From the NCBI RefSeq assembly GCF_030730205.1, contig NZ_JANQVQ010000256.1, forward strand, positions 1-35,277: a DNA stretch of 35,277 nucleotides. Direction: 5' to 3'. The stretch is from Paraglaciecola sp. (GTDB taxonomy: Bacteria > Pseudomonadota > Gammaproteobacteria > Enterobacterales > Alteromonadaceae). Shown piece after piece: positions 8,816 through 18,385 of this stretch. The notes beneath the pieces are model-generated. The model worked only from the letters and a program-made list of their open reading frames with translations, had not been told where the DNA came from and searched no databases. Each line of letters starts with the position of its first letter. The stretch's first letter is position 1. The position numbers were made by a program, and so were the translations under genes.

Positions 8816-9334
8816 TTAGCGTATGCGAGTGCGGTTATTGGTGTCGCGGCTGGCAACGATTAAATCGTTATTAAATGCTAGCTGCGGTGATTTTGTCATA
8901 CGATCGTAAAGGACCACGTTAACCGTCGCAGCTAAATTCATACAACCAATTGTCGGCACGTACACCACATGATCACACTCATCTAGGATACTCTGTTCGA
9001 TAGTGCCATCTTCAGGTCCAAACACATAAAGGGCATTTACAGGATGACTAAAATGGGGCAAAGGGATGGCGCCTTCCACTAATTCTACCGCTACCGTTTG
9101 CAGGCTCAGAGTTTTTGCCACTGCGATAATGTTCGTTACGTGAGTAGGGCTTATATCGAGATGACGTTTTTTGGTATCTGTCACATATTGGCTCGCGCGG
9201 TCGTAGCGAGTGCCTGTGTAATGAATACTGCTGACTTGGTAGCATCCCGACGCCCGCAAAATACTCCCCATATTCTCTGGACTTTTTGGATTAACTAGGC
9301 CGATGTGCGCTGAGGTTTTGATTGAGTTAGACAA
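8816..9334 (-). CDS. SPOUT (TrmH/SpoU) family RNA methyltransferase
   Basis: This 172-residue protein shows the three SpoU motifs: NPKSPENMGSILRASG (about 15-30), YVFGPEDGTI (about 103-112) and CMNLAATVNVVLYDR (about 130-144). They form the knotted S-adenosylmethionine site for 2'-O-ribose methylation. Its length is near that of TrmL, but the sequence is divergent, so the target RNA is unknown. The only plausible start is TTG 9334 with AAGG about nine bases upstream; no in-frame ATG precedes motif 1. Its first eight bases overlap the end of the aldo/keto reductase gene, so the two are probably translated together. It converges with the prephenate dehydratase-like gene. Confidence 0.85.
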   Translation of the reverse strand: MSNSIKTSAHIGLVNPKSPENMGSILRASGCYQVSSIHYTGTRYDRASQYVTDTKKRHLDISPTHVTNIIAVAKTLSLQTVAVELVEGAIPLPHFSHPVNALYVFGPEDGTIEQSILDECDHVVYVPTIGCMNLAATVNVVLYDRMTKSPQLAFNNDLIVASRDTNNRTRIR

Positions 9335-10340
9335 TGATTTGCCTTATTTCGGTTAATTCATCTTGGCTAAAATCGAGGTTCGATAAAGCGGCCGCGCAAT
9401 CTTCGATTTGCCCTACTTTACTAGCACCAATTAGACAGCTTGTTACTGCGGGATTGCTCAATACCCAAGCAATTGCCATTTGCGCTAAAGATTGCTCTCG
9501 TCGCGAAGCGATGACATTTAATTTTTGCACTTTAGCCACTTTTTCTTTCGTGATGTGGTCAGCGTTAAGGTAAATTTGCTCACTGCGTGCGGCCCGTGAA
9601 TCTTGTGGGATCCCGCTTAAATATTTATCAGTCAGAAAACCTTGAGCTAAAGGAGAAAAAGCCACCGAGCCGACGCCTTTATCAAGCAACACCTCACATA
9701 AGCCATCTTCAATCCAGCGGTCAAACATATTGTAACGAGGCTGGTGCACCAACAAGGGCGTACCTAATTCTTTTAATATTGCGACGGCTCGTTTTGTTTG
9801 CTCTGCAGAATAGTTTGAAATACCCACATATAACGCGCGACCCGATCGCACAATATAATCTAAGGCTTGCATGGTTTCTTCTAGCGGTGTTTCTGGATCA
9901 AAACAGTGAGAGTAAAACACATCGAAATAATCAAGCCCTGTGCGCTGTAAACTTTGGTCACAACTGGCTACTAAATATTTGCGTGAGCCACCCACACCAA
10001 AAGGGCCTCCCCACATGTCGTAACCTGCTTTACTTGAAATTAGCAGCTCGTCTCGGTAGGGCTTCAAACTTTTGGCCATAACGTGGCCAAAGGTGCTCTC
10101 TGCTGAACCATAGGGAGGGCCATAATTGTTGGCTAAATCAAAATGATTGATGCCTAAGTCAAATGCACGATGCAACATGGTTTTGGCATTTTGTGCGGAA
10201 TCAACTGCACCGAAATTTTGCCACAGCCCAAGCGCCAATGCGGGAAGTTTCACACCACTTTTACCACAACGCCGGTAAGGCATGGTGGTGTAACGCGTAT
10301 TATCAGCAACGTAAAGCGGATTGGGGTCGTGTTTAATCAT
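9327..10340 (-). CDS. yghZ: Aldo/keto reductase, YghZ/Gpr type
   Basis: This 337-residue NADPH-dependent reductase closely follows E. coli YghZ (Gpr, L-glyceraldehyde 3-phosphate reductase), as recalled, from 'YRRCGKSGVKLPALALGLW' onward. The tetrad is Asp68, Tyr73 (in FDLANNYGPP), Lys104 and His145, and the GSRKYLVAS and HQPRYNMFDRW segments are also of YghZ type. It reduces aldehydes such as glyceraldehyde 3-phosphate or methylglyoxal and is cytoplasmic. ATG 10340 is the first gene of a two-gene unit with the RNA methyltransferase (8-bp overlap). It lies 78 bp after the RND operon, with only a weak hairpin between them, so read-through is possible. Confidence 0.9.
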   Translation of the reverse strand: MIKHDPNPLYVADNTRYTTMPYRRCGKSGVKLPALALGLWQNFGAVDSAQNAKTMLHRAFDLGINHFDLANNYGPPYGSAESTFGHVMAKSLKPYRDELLISSKAGYDMWGGPFGVGGSRKYLVASCDQSLQRTGLDYFDVFYSHCFDPETPLEETMQALDYIVRSGRALYVGISNYSAEQTKRAVAILKELGTPLLVHQPRYNMFDRWIEDGLCEVLLDKGVGSVAFSPLAQGFLTDKYLSGIPQDSRAARSEQIYLNADHITKEKVAKVQKLNVIASRREQSLAQMAIAWVLSNPAVTSCLIGASKVGQIEDCAAALSNLDFSQDELTEIRQIIV

Positions 10341-10418
10341 GGTTTTGCCTAATGTAACTAAGTGGCGCTAGCCTAAACCAAAGTGCATCCTTGCACAATT
10401 TCATTGACCTTGTTTACG

Positions 10419-13400
10419 CTAGATTTTGACCCAACGACTCACCAATAGCTTACTGTTTTCAATCATGTGTGTGGTTTTTACTCTGAGCTTTAAAAGTAGT
10501 AAGTAGGCTAGGGGCACCAATACTAAACTGGTTAAAGTTGAAAACAATAAACCACCAATGATCGCTATGGCCATCGGCGAATAAGGCGGGCCGTCACCGC
10601 CTATACGAGTAGAGCCCATCGCCAAGGGAACCAAGCCTAACACGGTGGTGGCAACGGTCATTAAGATAGGTTTTACTCGGGTTAAGCAGGCTTCAATAAT
10701 GGCTTGCTGCACTGCATAACCTAGGTTAATTAATTGGTTTATTCGGTCCACCAGCACAATGCCGTTGTTTACCACGATACCCATCAAAATAAGCATACCA
10801 ATCATACTCATAATCGACATGGGCAAACCGGCAAAAAATAGCGCCCAAAATACGCCAGTCATTGAAAACAATAAGGAGGTAATGACCGCAGTAGGGAGTA
10901 ACAAAGATTCAAACAGGGCTGCCATCACGATATAAATCATACACACCGCTAATAACATATTGGTTTGCATCGCGCTTTCGTTTTGGTTTTGGCGTCTAAA
11001 TCCGCCATCGAAGGTCCAGCTATAACCCGTAGGCAACTGCATGTATTGCATCACCGCTTCAATTTTTTGCTGTGCCTGCTCCATGGTTAAACCGTCTTCG
11101 AGGTTAGCACCAATGGTGATGGACGTTTGGCGGTAACTTCGATTAATTTGAGCTAAGCGCGGTTTAATGCTCAAGCTTGCCACCATATCAAGATTCACGT
11201 TTTGATCGCCTTCTCGTTTAATAGTGAGATTTTTTAACGCATCAATAGAGCCTTGTAAATTTTCGTCAAACATTAAACGAATGGCGACTTCTCCGGTTTC
11301 ACTGTTGCGAAAGGTGCGTAAGTTAGTGCCGCGTAAAGCAGTGGCAACCACATTGGCAATTTCTTCGCTGCTCAAACCAAAGCGATATGCTTTTTGTCTG
11401 TCTACTTTAATTTGCAGTTCTTCTTTTTGACTAGCGTTATCGGTTTTGACTTCGGCTAAACCTTCAATATTGGCGATGGCAGGTAAAATTTGTTTGGCTA
11501 TTTGGTTCAGTGTTTCAGCAGAGTCACCGAGTAAAGTCAGTTGTATACCCCCTCCGTTGCCCTGATCCCATTGGAAAGACGGTTTTGCACGGGCAAACTT
11601 GGGCATGTTTTCAGTGATCAATTTTTTCACTTCAAACTGCTTTACGGGTAAGTCATCGACCAAGGTTATACCGGAAACCGCAAAGCCTGCAGTGTAATAA
11701 CTGTAAACTTGCTTGATGTGAAATTTTTCTTGGTTGGCATATAAATAGTTTTCCATTTTAGCCACGGTTTTCTCAACTTCTTCAAGGCTATAGCTACTTT
11801 GGATGTCGTAATTCATCCACACACGATTTTGGTCATTATCAGCATCTGCGTCATTGGTCACAGTGCCCATCGGAATAGCGGTACTGAGTAAGATAGCTAT
11901 CGCGATGACACAGGTTAAACCTTGATGGGCGAGGGCCCAGCGCAGCACTTTCTCATAGCCTTGACTGAGTTTACTTGGGGCGTTGGCGTGACCCTTGTTT
12001 AGGGGGCGCTTGTTCGATTTTATTTTGCTACTGAGTAAGGGGATCAAGGTCTGTGAAATAAGTAAAGAAGCAAATAACGAGATACAGATTGCAATGGCTA
12101 CATGCTCAAGAAATACCGTCACATTGACCTTGGCTCCCACAATATTGGGCAAAAACACGATCGCGGTGGTTATGGTTCCCGCAATAACGGCAAGGCTGAC
12201 CTTGGCTACGCCCGTTTTAGTTGCTTCAATGGGATCATCATTGTGTTGTCGTTCTTGGTTAATACTTTCAGTCACGACCACGGCATTATCAACCAACATA
12301 CCTACGGCTAGCATCAGGCCCATCATAGATAGTATATTGATGGAGTAGCCCATAAAATACATACAACCTAGGGTGATACAAATAGAGAACGGCACCGATA
12401 ACACCACCAACAAGGTATTGGTAAGATTTCGTAAAAAGGCATATAAGACCACCAACGATAAGAGTGAACCCAATAGCCCTGCATTGAGCAAATCGGCTAA
12501 GGACGAGGTCACACTTTCTGCTTCGTTTTCCATAATATACAGGTGGATGCCATTGAAAGCGGGGTTCGCGTTGGCATCTTCTATAACGGCCATAACACGC
12601 TTTGCCACCTCAACCATGTTACTGTTTGATTCACGGTAAATATTAAAGCCCACCGCATAACTTTGATCTAAGTGCCTACCTTCAGTGCGTTTGGGTGTTT
12701 CAAACTTTATCTCAGCGATATCCGCTAAACGCACATAAGGCTTGACAATGATATCGCGAATTTCATCCAAGCTCGTCATTTCACCCAGTGGATTAACCGT
12801 AATTTTTTGTTGAATATCCGCATCAATAAAATGCCCAGCACTCATTGAAAAGTTAACCTTACGCAAGCTTTCTCGTAGGTCATTGGTATTGACTTGCAAG
12901 GCGGCCATTTGCTCCGTATCTAAGCGGATAGCGATTTGTTTTTTATTGACGCCATACAATTCTACTTTTGATACACCGGGTACCCGCTCAATGGGCATCT
13001 TTAAATTACGGTCAAGTAAATCATAGGCATTTGATAGGTCCCGTTCACTTGACACCCGTAAGGAAAAAATCGGCATATCGCTGGTATTAAATTGGTACAC
13101 CAATATACGCTCAACGTCTTGGGGTAAGTCGTTGCGAATGGCGTCGATTTTTTCGCGGGCTTCAACGCCTTTGGCTTTGAGGTTTTCGTCCCAGGCAAAC
13201 TCAAGTTGGATCTCTGCGCCATCCTCAGTAGAGCGAGAACGCAAGCGTTTAATGCCCGACATGGTGGCTAAAGACTCTTCCACGGGGCGGGTGATCATCT
13301 TTTCGATTTCTGCAGGTGTCGCGTCCTGATAGGGTATTTGTACCGCTATCTCTGGAATATCAATGCTGGGAAACTTTTCTAAGGGCAGCAGCTGACTTGA

Positions 13401-13505
13401 TAACAAGCCAAAGGCCAACATAGAGAAGAAAAACATGCAGACCGTAACTGGCCGGCGAATAGCAAAAGCAGCGAGGGCTGCCCCTGCGCTTTCAAACTTA
13501 TCCAT
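10419..13505 (-). CDS. RND efflux permease, second subunit
   Basis: This is a 1028-residue, 12-helix inner-membrane transporter of the HAE-RND type. Helix 1 ('RRPVTVCMFFFSMLAFG') is followed by a first porter domain, helices 2-6 with 'GMLVDNAVVVTESIN' in helix 4, a second porter domain, and helices 8-12 with 'GIVVNNGIVLVDRIN'. The helix 4 proton site has one Asp followed by Asn (DN) rather than the AcrB pair DD, and the helix 10 Lys of AcrB is Asn. ATG 13505 is chosen because GGAG lies seven bases upstream; ATG 13511 would sit too close to it. It overlaps the first permease gene by 8 bp. The pair with one adaptor recalls MdtABC, where two RND chains form one pump. No TolC-like gene is nearby. 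Confidence 0.9.
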   Translation of the reverse strand: MDKFESAGAALAAFAIRRPVTVCMFFFSMLAFGLLSSQLLPLEKFPSIDIPEIAVQIPYQDATPAEIEKMITRPVEESLATMSGIKRLRSRSTEDGAEIQLEFAWDENLKAKGVEAREKIDAIRNDLPQDVERILVYQFNTSDMPIFSLRVSSERDLSNAYDLLDRNLKMPIERVPGVSKVELYGVNKKQIAIRLDTEQMAALQVNTNDLRESLRKVNFSMSAGHFIDADIQQKITVNPLGEMTSLDEIRDIIVKPYVRLADIAEIKFETPKRTEGRHLDQSYAVGFNIYRESNSNMVEVAKRVMAVIEDANANPAFNGIHLYIMENEAESVTSSLADLLNAGLLGSLLSLVVLYAFLRNLTNTLLVVLSVPFSICITLGCMYFMGYSINILSMMGLMLAVGMLVDNAVVVTESINQERQHNDDPIEATKTGVAKVSLAVIAGTITTAIVFLPNIVGAKVNVTVFLEHVAIAICISLFASLLISQTLIPLLSSKIKSNKRPLNKGHANAPSKLSQGYEKVLRWALAHQGLTCVIAIAILLSTAIPMGTVTNDADADNDQNRVWMNYDIQSSYSLEEVEKTVAKMENYLYANQEKFHIKQVYSYYTAGFAVSGITLVDDLPVKQFEVKKLITENMPKFARAKPSFQWDQGNGGGIQLTLLGDSAETLNQIAKQILPAIANIEGLAEVKTDNASQKEELQIKVDRQKAYRFGLSSEEIANVVATALRGTNLRTFRNSETGEVAIRLMFDENLQGSIDALKNLTIKREGDQNVNLDMVASLSIKPRLAQINRSYRQTSITIGANLEDGLTMEQAQQKIEAVMQYMQLPTGYSWTFDGGFRRQNQNESAMQTNMLLAVCMIYIVMAALFESLLLPTAVITSLLFSMTGVFWALFFAGLPMSIMSMIGMLILMGIVVNNGIVLVDRINQLINLGYAVQQAIIEACLTRVKPILMTVATTVLGLVPLAMGSTRIGGDGPPYSPMAIAIIGGLLFSTLTSLVLVPLAYLLLLKLRVKTTHMIENSKLLVSRWVKI

Positions 13506-16500
13506 GTACATTCTCCATCGGTTTATTTGTTTCTACCTGATTGGCAGCAAACTGTTTACGGTCAAATAAGCTATAAATCACCGGTATAAAGAACAACGTA
13601 AGAAGAGTGGCAAAAGACAAACCAAAAATAACCGTTATGGCCATCGGTGCACGTATTTCTGCCCCTTCACCTAAACCAATCGCCATAGGTAATAAACCTA
13701 AAGAGGTGGTTAGCGTGGTCATTAATATGGGGCGTAACCGGCTTTGAGCTGAGGCCATAATGGCATTGGTTTTGTTGGCGCCTTCGCTGCGCATTTGATT
13801 GATACGGTCGATCAGTACGATGGCGTTGTTTACCACAATACCCGCCAACATAATCAAACCGATAAATACCACAACGCTGACATTGGTTGATGTGAGAAAC
13901 AAACCGTAAATAGAGCCCGCACAAGCCAGTGGTACGGTGAACAAAATCAACAAGGGGTGTAGCAATGATTCAAATTGTGACGCCATCACCAAGTAAACCA
14001 AAAATATCGCAAGGGCTAAGGCAAATTTTAGTGAGGTAAAGCTATTTTCCATTTCTTCACTTTGGCCTGTCACCCTAGACTGCATATTAATCGGTAAATT
14101 AAGCGCTGTTAGCTGTTGTTTAGCGGCAATAACCGCATCGTTCAAATCACCATAACCTAAGTTCATGGTCAGCAATGCCACCCGTTGCTGCCCTACACGG
14201 GTAATTTCACTGGGGCCCACCGACATGGTGATTTGAGCAACCGCGTTAAGTGGAATCGCTTGCTCTGCTCCTGGGTTTACAATCAGCCTACCAATGTCTG
14301 CGACTGAGTCACGCTGGCGCTGCTCGGTGCGAACCAATACATCGACTTTGCGATCCATAATGTTGTATTTAGTGGCTACTTCACCACCAATTTGCACAGC
14401 AATTAACTTGGCCACATCTGCAGCGTTTAAACCTAATTGGCCTAATGCAGCATGATCAAACTTAATTTTTAATTCTGGATTGCCGCTTTGCAAGGTCGAT
14501 TTTACGTCAGTAAAACGTGAATCGGCGTTAAGCGCAGTTTGAAGTTTTTGGCTATAAAACATTAATTCATCTAGGTTGTAACCACTGATCTCGACCTCGA
14601 GCGGCGTCGCCATCGTAAACAGAGCTGGGCTGCCAAACTTACTTTGAATACCCGCTTGCTGCGACAAGAAACCGCGCATGCTATTGACCACCGCTTCGCT
14701 GGTGTGTTGGTCGGTGTTAGGCGTTAATACTACGTTTAATTTACCCCAGTATTCGCCGCCTTGACTGGCTGATGCGTTCATTAAACTGCCACTGCCAGCA
14801 AGCGCATAAGTGCGCGCCACACCCTCTAGACTTGCGGTAAATTTAGCGAGTTCGTTGAGTACCGCGTCAGTTGATTCAAGTTGAGAGCCACTAGGAAGGG
14901 TAAGCTCGACATAAAACTCGCCTTGGGCCATATCGGGTATCAGTTCCATACCCAGTTTTGGAACAAGTAGCACAGATGCCCCGGCAATAACCACGACAGC
15001 AGCCAATACCGCAGCCCGTGCTGCTAAAGCAAATTGTAAACCCCTAATATATACCGTTTCTAAAGCCTTAAAAACGCGCTCGAATAGCCATAAAATAGGT
15101 TTAAAAATAAAAGCTAAGCCTTTACTCATTAGCCTAAATAGCGTGATTAGTACACTTGTTACGGCAAGCGGCACATAGTAAAAAACAAGCCGTAATATAA
15201 AACGCAGTGGCCATACTAAGTAATACACCCCTAGGCCAAGTTTGCTCGTAGGTTTTGCTTTGGGCGAAGCTTGTCCCAGATCCAATGGCTGTGCCGTGTT
15301 GTCATTACCTGAATTTTTTTCACGGGCGGCAAGCATAGGAATAAGGGTTAAGGCCACCAGTAAGGAGGTCGCTAAGGCAAAGGTAACGGTTAGGGCTTGG
15401 TCAGCAAATAACTGACCAGCGATACCTTCAACAAACACCAATGGAAAAAATACCGCCATAGTGGTTAAGGTAGAGGCAACAATGGCCATTGATACTTCTT
15501 TTGTACCCAGTGCCGCCGCAAGTTTAAAGTCTTTATTATTGGCTTTATGGCGGTCGATGTTTTCAAGTACCACGATGCTGTTATCCACCAACAAACCAAT
15601 GGCCAGTGCGATACCGCCTAAACTCATGATGTTTAAGCTGATATCATTAGCGTACATCAGGTTAAATGTGGCGATGATCGACACCGGTATAGAAATAGAA
15701 ATGATCAGTGTCGGCCAAATATTTTTCAAGAATAAATACAAGACAAACATAGCCAGCACACCCCCAATCAGGCCAGCTGATTTTACCTCAGCGATGGCGC
15801 TGGCAATAAAGCGGCTTTGGTCATAGACCTGTTGTAATTGGTAGTGAGCGGGGATTTCTTGTTGCAATTGTTCAATTCTAAAACGGATGTTTCTCGCTAC
15901 TTCTACCGTATTAGCATCGCCTTCTTTATAAATAGCGATTTCAACACCCTCAAAACCGCTAAAACGATTCATTGAAGTACGCTCTTTAAAACCGTCGACC
16001 ACCTCTGCAATATCACCTAAACGAATGTTTCGGCCTTCACGATGAGCAATAAAGACATCGCGTATTTCATCCAAGCTTTCAAATTGATTTAAGCTACGGA
16101 CTAAAAATTCTTGTGCGCCATCTTCTACTCTGCCACCTGAAGTATTGACGTTTTCTTCTTTCAAACGTTTGATTATTTCATTCACACTGATGTTTAACTG
16201 GCTGGTGAGCGCTTGATTAACTAATACTTGAATTTCGTTTTCTAAGCCGCCCCCGACTTTCACCGAAGCCACACCCGCTACCGATTCAAGCTGACGTTTA
16301 ATCTGTTCTTCAGCAAATAAGCGTAAGGCTTTAATGCCTTGTTCATCTAAAACCGATGCTTGCGCTTGGCTATCAGTTACTGTTTTAGCATCAGTCTGAA
16401 TTGGGGTAATGCCAACAAAACCGAAACGCATAATAGGATCGAGGCTGGGGTTAAATCGTAACAATACGGGCTTTTTAACATCTAAGGGTAGTTGCAAAGT

Positions 16501-16839
16501 ATCGAGTTTTTCACGTACCTCAAGGCTGGCCATATCCATATCTGTACCCCATTCAAATTCGAGCAATACATCAGATTGCCCCGCTTTTGAGGTTGAAGTG
16601 ACCGTGCGCACACCCTTAACCACACCGATACTTTCTTCAATGGGTTTAGATACCAATTGCTCTATTTCAGCTGGCGCTGCGCCCACATAGTCGGTGCGAA
16701 TGGTCAGGGTAGGGTAAGACAGTTCGGGTAATAAATTGAGTGCTAAACGTGATAGTGACACCATGCCAAACAAAATGATGGCAAAAGTAAACATCCACAC
16801 GGTAACAGGGCGTTTAACCGCAATATCGACAATGTTCAT
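13498..16839 (-). CDS. RND efflux permease, first subunit, with extra hydrophobic insertion
   Basis: This is a 1113-residue RND permease with the usual two-fold layout. Helix 1 is 'KRPVTVWMFTFAIILFG'; helix 4 carries 'GLLVDNSIVVLENI' (Asp419-Asn420) and helix 10 'GIVVNNAIVLIDRIN'. Between helix 6 ('LTLIPMLAAREK', ending near 507) and helix 7 (about 603-622) there are about 86 residues: a Pro/Lys-rich linker and then two or three hydrophobic or amphipathic stretches (about 537-592). Most RND pumps have a shorter, single amphipathic helix here, which explains the greater length. It follows the adaptor gene by 11 bp and overlaps the next permease by 8 bp, consistent with a heteromeric pump. Drug or metabolite efflux is likely; the HME metal-pump signature is not evident. 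Confidence 0.9.
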   Translation of the reverse strand: MNIVDIAVKRPVTVWMFTFAIILFGMVSLSRLALNLLPELSYPTLTIRTDYVGAAPAEIEQLVSKPIEESIGVVKGVRTVTSTSKAGQSDVLLEFEWGTDMDMASLEVREKLDTLQLPLDVKKPVLLRFNPSLDPIMRFGFVGITPIQTDAKTVTDSQAQASVLDEQGIKALRLFAEEQIKRQLESVAGVASVKVGGGLENEIQVLVNQALTSQLNISVNEIIKRLKEENVNTSGGRVEDGAQEFLVRSLNQFESLDEIRDVFIAHREGRNIRLGDIAEVVDGFKERTSMNRFSGFEGVEIAIYKEGDANTVEVARNIRFRIEQLQQEIPAHYQLQQVYDQSRFIASAIAEVKSAGLIGGVLAMFVLYLFLKNIWPTLIISISIPVSIIATFNLMYANDISLNIMSLGGIALAIGLLVDNSIVVLENIDRHKANNKDFKLAAALGTKEVSMAIVASTLTTMAVFFPLVFVEGIAGQLFADQALTVTFALATSLLVALTLIPMLAAREKNSGNDNTAQPLDLGQASPKAKPTSKLGLGVYYLVWPLRFILRLVFYYVPLAVTSVLITLFRLMSKGLAFIFKPILWLFERVFKALETVYIRGLQFALAARAAVLAAVVVIAGASVLLVPKLGMELIPDMAQGEFYVELTLPSGSQLESTDAVLNELAKFTASLEGVARTYALAGSGSLMNASASQGGEYWGKLNVVLTPNTDQHTSEAVVNSMRGFLSQQAGIQSKFGSPALFTMATPLEVEISGYNLDELMFYSQKLQTALNADSRFTDVKSTLQSGNPELKIKFDHAALGQLGLNAADVAKLIAVQIGGEVATKYNIMDRKVDVLVRTEQRQRDSVADIGRLIVNPGAEQAIPLNAVAQITMSVGPSEITRVGQQRVALLTMNLGYGDLNDAVIAAKQQLTALNLPINMQSRVTGQSEEMENSFTSLKFALALAIFLVYLVMASQFESLLHPLLILFTVPLACAGSIYGLFLTSTNVSVVVFIGLIMLAGIVVNNAIVLIDRINQMRSEGANKTNAIMASAQSRLRPILMTTLTTSLGLLPMAIGLGEGAEIRAPMAITVIFGLSFATLLTLFFIPVIYSLFDRKQFAANQVETNKPMENVHG

Positions 16840-16850
16840 GAATGTGGACC

Positions 16851-17966
16851 TTAGTTAAGTGCTAGTTTGGCGGCAACAGGGACAACAGGATCAGTGTTCA
16901 CGATCTCAACAGGGGCTTTATCGCGCAGATTATGATGACCGGTTATGACGACTTGCTCTTGGCCGTTTAAGCCCGCTAGCACTTCAACGTATTCGCCTTC
17001 TTGGTAACCTATTTGAATAGGGGTTTTGCTAGCAATACCGTCTTTTACCACAAACACGTTTACACTGTTGTCGATAGCTAGTAGAGCTTTGCGGGGCAAT
17101 AAAATAGCGTTGGCGTGAGTGTCATAATTTAATTTTACTTGGGCAAACATCCCTGACTTGAGCAGATGCTCGTGATTGGGTACCCGTAACGTGACTTTAA
17201 ATGTGCCGGTTTTAGGATCGATTACCGGGCTGATACGTTCAATAGTGGCTTCCACGCTTTGCCCACCAAAGGCGGTTAAATCTAAACTGGCTTTTTGGTT
17301 TTTATGCACGCGAGACAATTCTTTTTCGGGCAAGTAAACAATGCCGTAAAGCTCCTGTTGTTGCACGATATGAAACATTCTGGCGCGCTGGAATGACTCA
17401 GTTAAGTTACCTACTTTGGCGTTACGCTCAGCGATGAAACCCGAAATAGGCGCGGTAATAGTGGCTTCTTTTAAGTCCAGTTCGGCAAGAGCGAGGGTGG
17501 CTTTTGCACTTTCATATTGGGCATTAAGTTTATCAAAGGTATCGTCGCTGACTAATTTTTGGCTGTAGACTTTATTAATTTTTGCTAGCTCTTTTTGAAC
17601 GCCCACCAAGTCAGCACGAGCGCGATCTAAATTCAGGTGATAACGCTGGGGTTCTATTTGCGCTAATACTTGGTTTTTTTCAACGTAGTCACCTTCTTCA
17701 ACCATGATTTGCTCAATGATGCCAGACGCGCGAGGAACAACAAAGGCTTCTTCTTTGGCCTCAAGAATAGCCGTGGTGGCGTAATTAGATGAGATACTAC
17801 CTTGGCTTAACGAAGCGACTTCTACCGGAACTGCAATCACGACCTCTTTTTTCTCAGTATCCACAATGGCTTCTGCATCACCGCAAGCAGTAAGCAAAAC
17901 GCTTGAGGCTAACACAGCGCAAAGTGCAAAACGGCTTAAAGTGAGTTGTGGTTTAAAGGTGTCCAT
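16851..17966 (-). CDS. RND efflux periplasmic adaptor lipoprotein
   Basis: This 371-residue membrane fusion protein has a signal peptide ending in the lipobox LLTAC (lipidated Cys near 28). A lipoyl half-motif 'EEGDYVEKNQVLAQIEPQ', a short helical hairpin (about 100-148), the second lipoyl half 'ATITAPISGFIAERNAKVG' and beta-barrel segments follow in AcrA/MexA order. ATG 17966 has AGGAGA about seven bases upstream. It is the first gene of the operon with the two RND permeases and would bridge them to an outer-membrane channel encoded elsewhere. An inverted repeat at 18060-18082 is a candidate repressor site. Confidence 0.92.
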   Translation of the reverse strand: MDTFKPQLTLSRFALCAVLASSVLLTACGDAEAIVDTEKKEVVIAVPVEVASLSQGSISSNYATTAILEAKEEAFVVPRASGIIEQIMVEEGDYVEKNQVLAQIEPQRYHLNLDRARADLVGVQKELAKINKVYSQKLVSDDTFDKLNAQYESAKATLALAELDLKEATITAPISGFIAERNAKVGNLTESFQRARMFHIVQQQELYGIVYLPEKELSRVHKNQKASLDLTAFGGQSVEATIERISPVIDPKTGTFKVTLRVPNHEHLLKSGMFAQVKLNYDTHANAILLPRKALLAIDNSVNVFVVKDGIASKTPIQIGYQEGEYVEVLAGLNGQEQVVITGHHNLRDKAPVEIVNTDPVVPVAAKLALN

Positions 17967-18059
17967 GTGTTTTCTCCTGAATGTGTGCAGCCCAAATGAG
18001 CGATTAGTGTATTTTTCAGGAGAGCTGCATTGAGTGTGCCATACAAATAAAAACGAATT

Positions 18060-18082
18060 AAAACAAATAGATAGTTTGTTTT
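18060..18082. promoter_or_regulatory. Inverted repeat, candidate operator of the RND pump operon
   Basis: AAAACAAA (18060-18067) and TTTGTTTT (18075-18082) are perfect 8-bp arms around a 7-bp centre (TAGATAG). They lie about 95 bp upstream of the adaptor start. Spaced palindromes of this kind are common binding sites of TetR-family pump repressors, but no such regulator gene is adjacent. The repeat is seen; the function is inferred. Confidence 0.4.
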
Positions 18083-18385
18083 GCTATCAACTATTCGCGA
18101 TTTTATAAAAATAACTTAGTGAATTTGACCACAACTTGGTTTATTTGCTGAATCGACTTAGCCAATGGCCTGAGTATTTTCTCTTTATTAAGGTGGGGCG
18201 GTGCAAACAACTGCTTTGATGTGAAGCTTCGTCGACCTGTGCAAGCCGTTCGATCAACATTAGACAACCTCTTGTTATAATAGCTGTTGCTAAACTCATG
18301 CTTTTCTGCCACCTGCCTAAGGTTAGTTAGTCATATTGCTCGTTCGCGTCCTGATACATCAGGTTTAATAAATATAAAATAAAAA

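Noticed and set aside
9587-10081. A 164-codon plus-strand frame opposite the aldo/keto reductase
   Set aside because: It is antisense to a well-supported gene and the translation has no domain-like features.
10383-10396. Small hairpin GTGCA-TCCT-TGCAC between the RND operon and the aldo/keto reductase gene
   Set aside because: Only five base pairs and no T-run on the minus strand; too weak to call a terminator.
13506-13511. ATG 13511 as start of the second RND permease
   Set aside because: The GGAG ribosome site would be almost touching this codon; ATG 13505 is at ideal distance.
18103-18312. A 69-codon open frame on the minus strand in the RND/VWA intergenic region
   Set aside because: No recognisable domain, signal or ribosome site; composition fits random AT-rich intergenic DNA.
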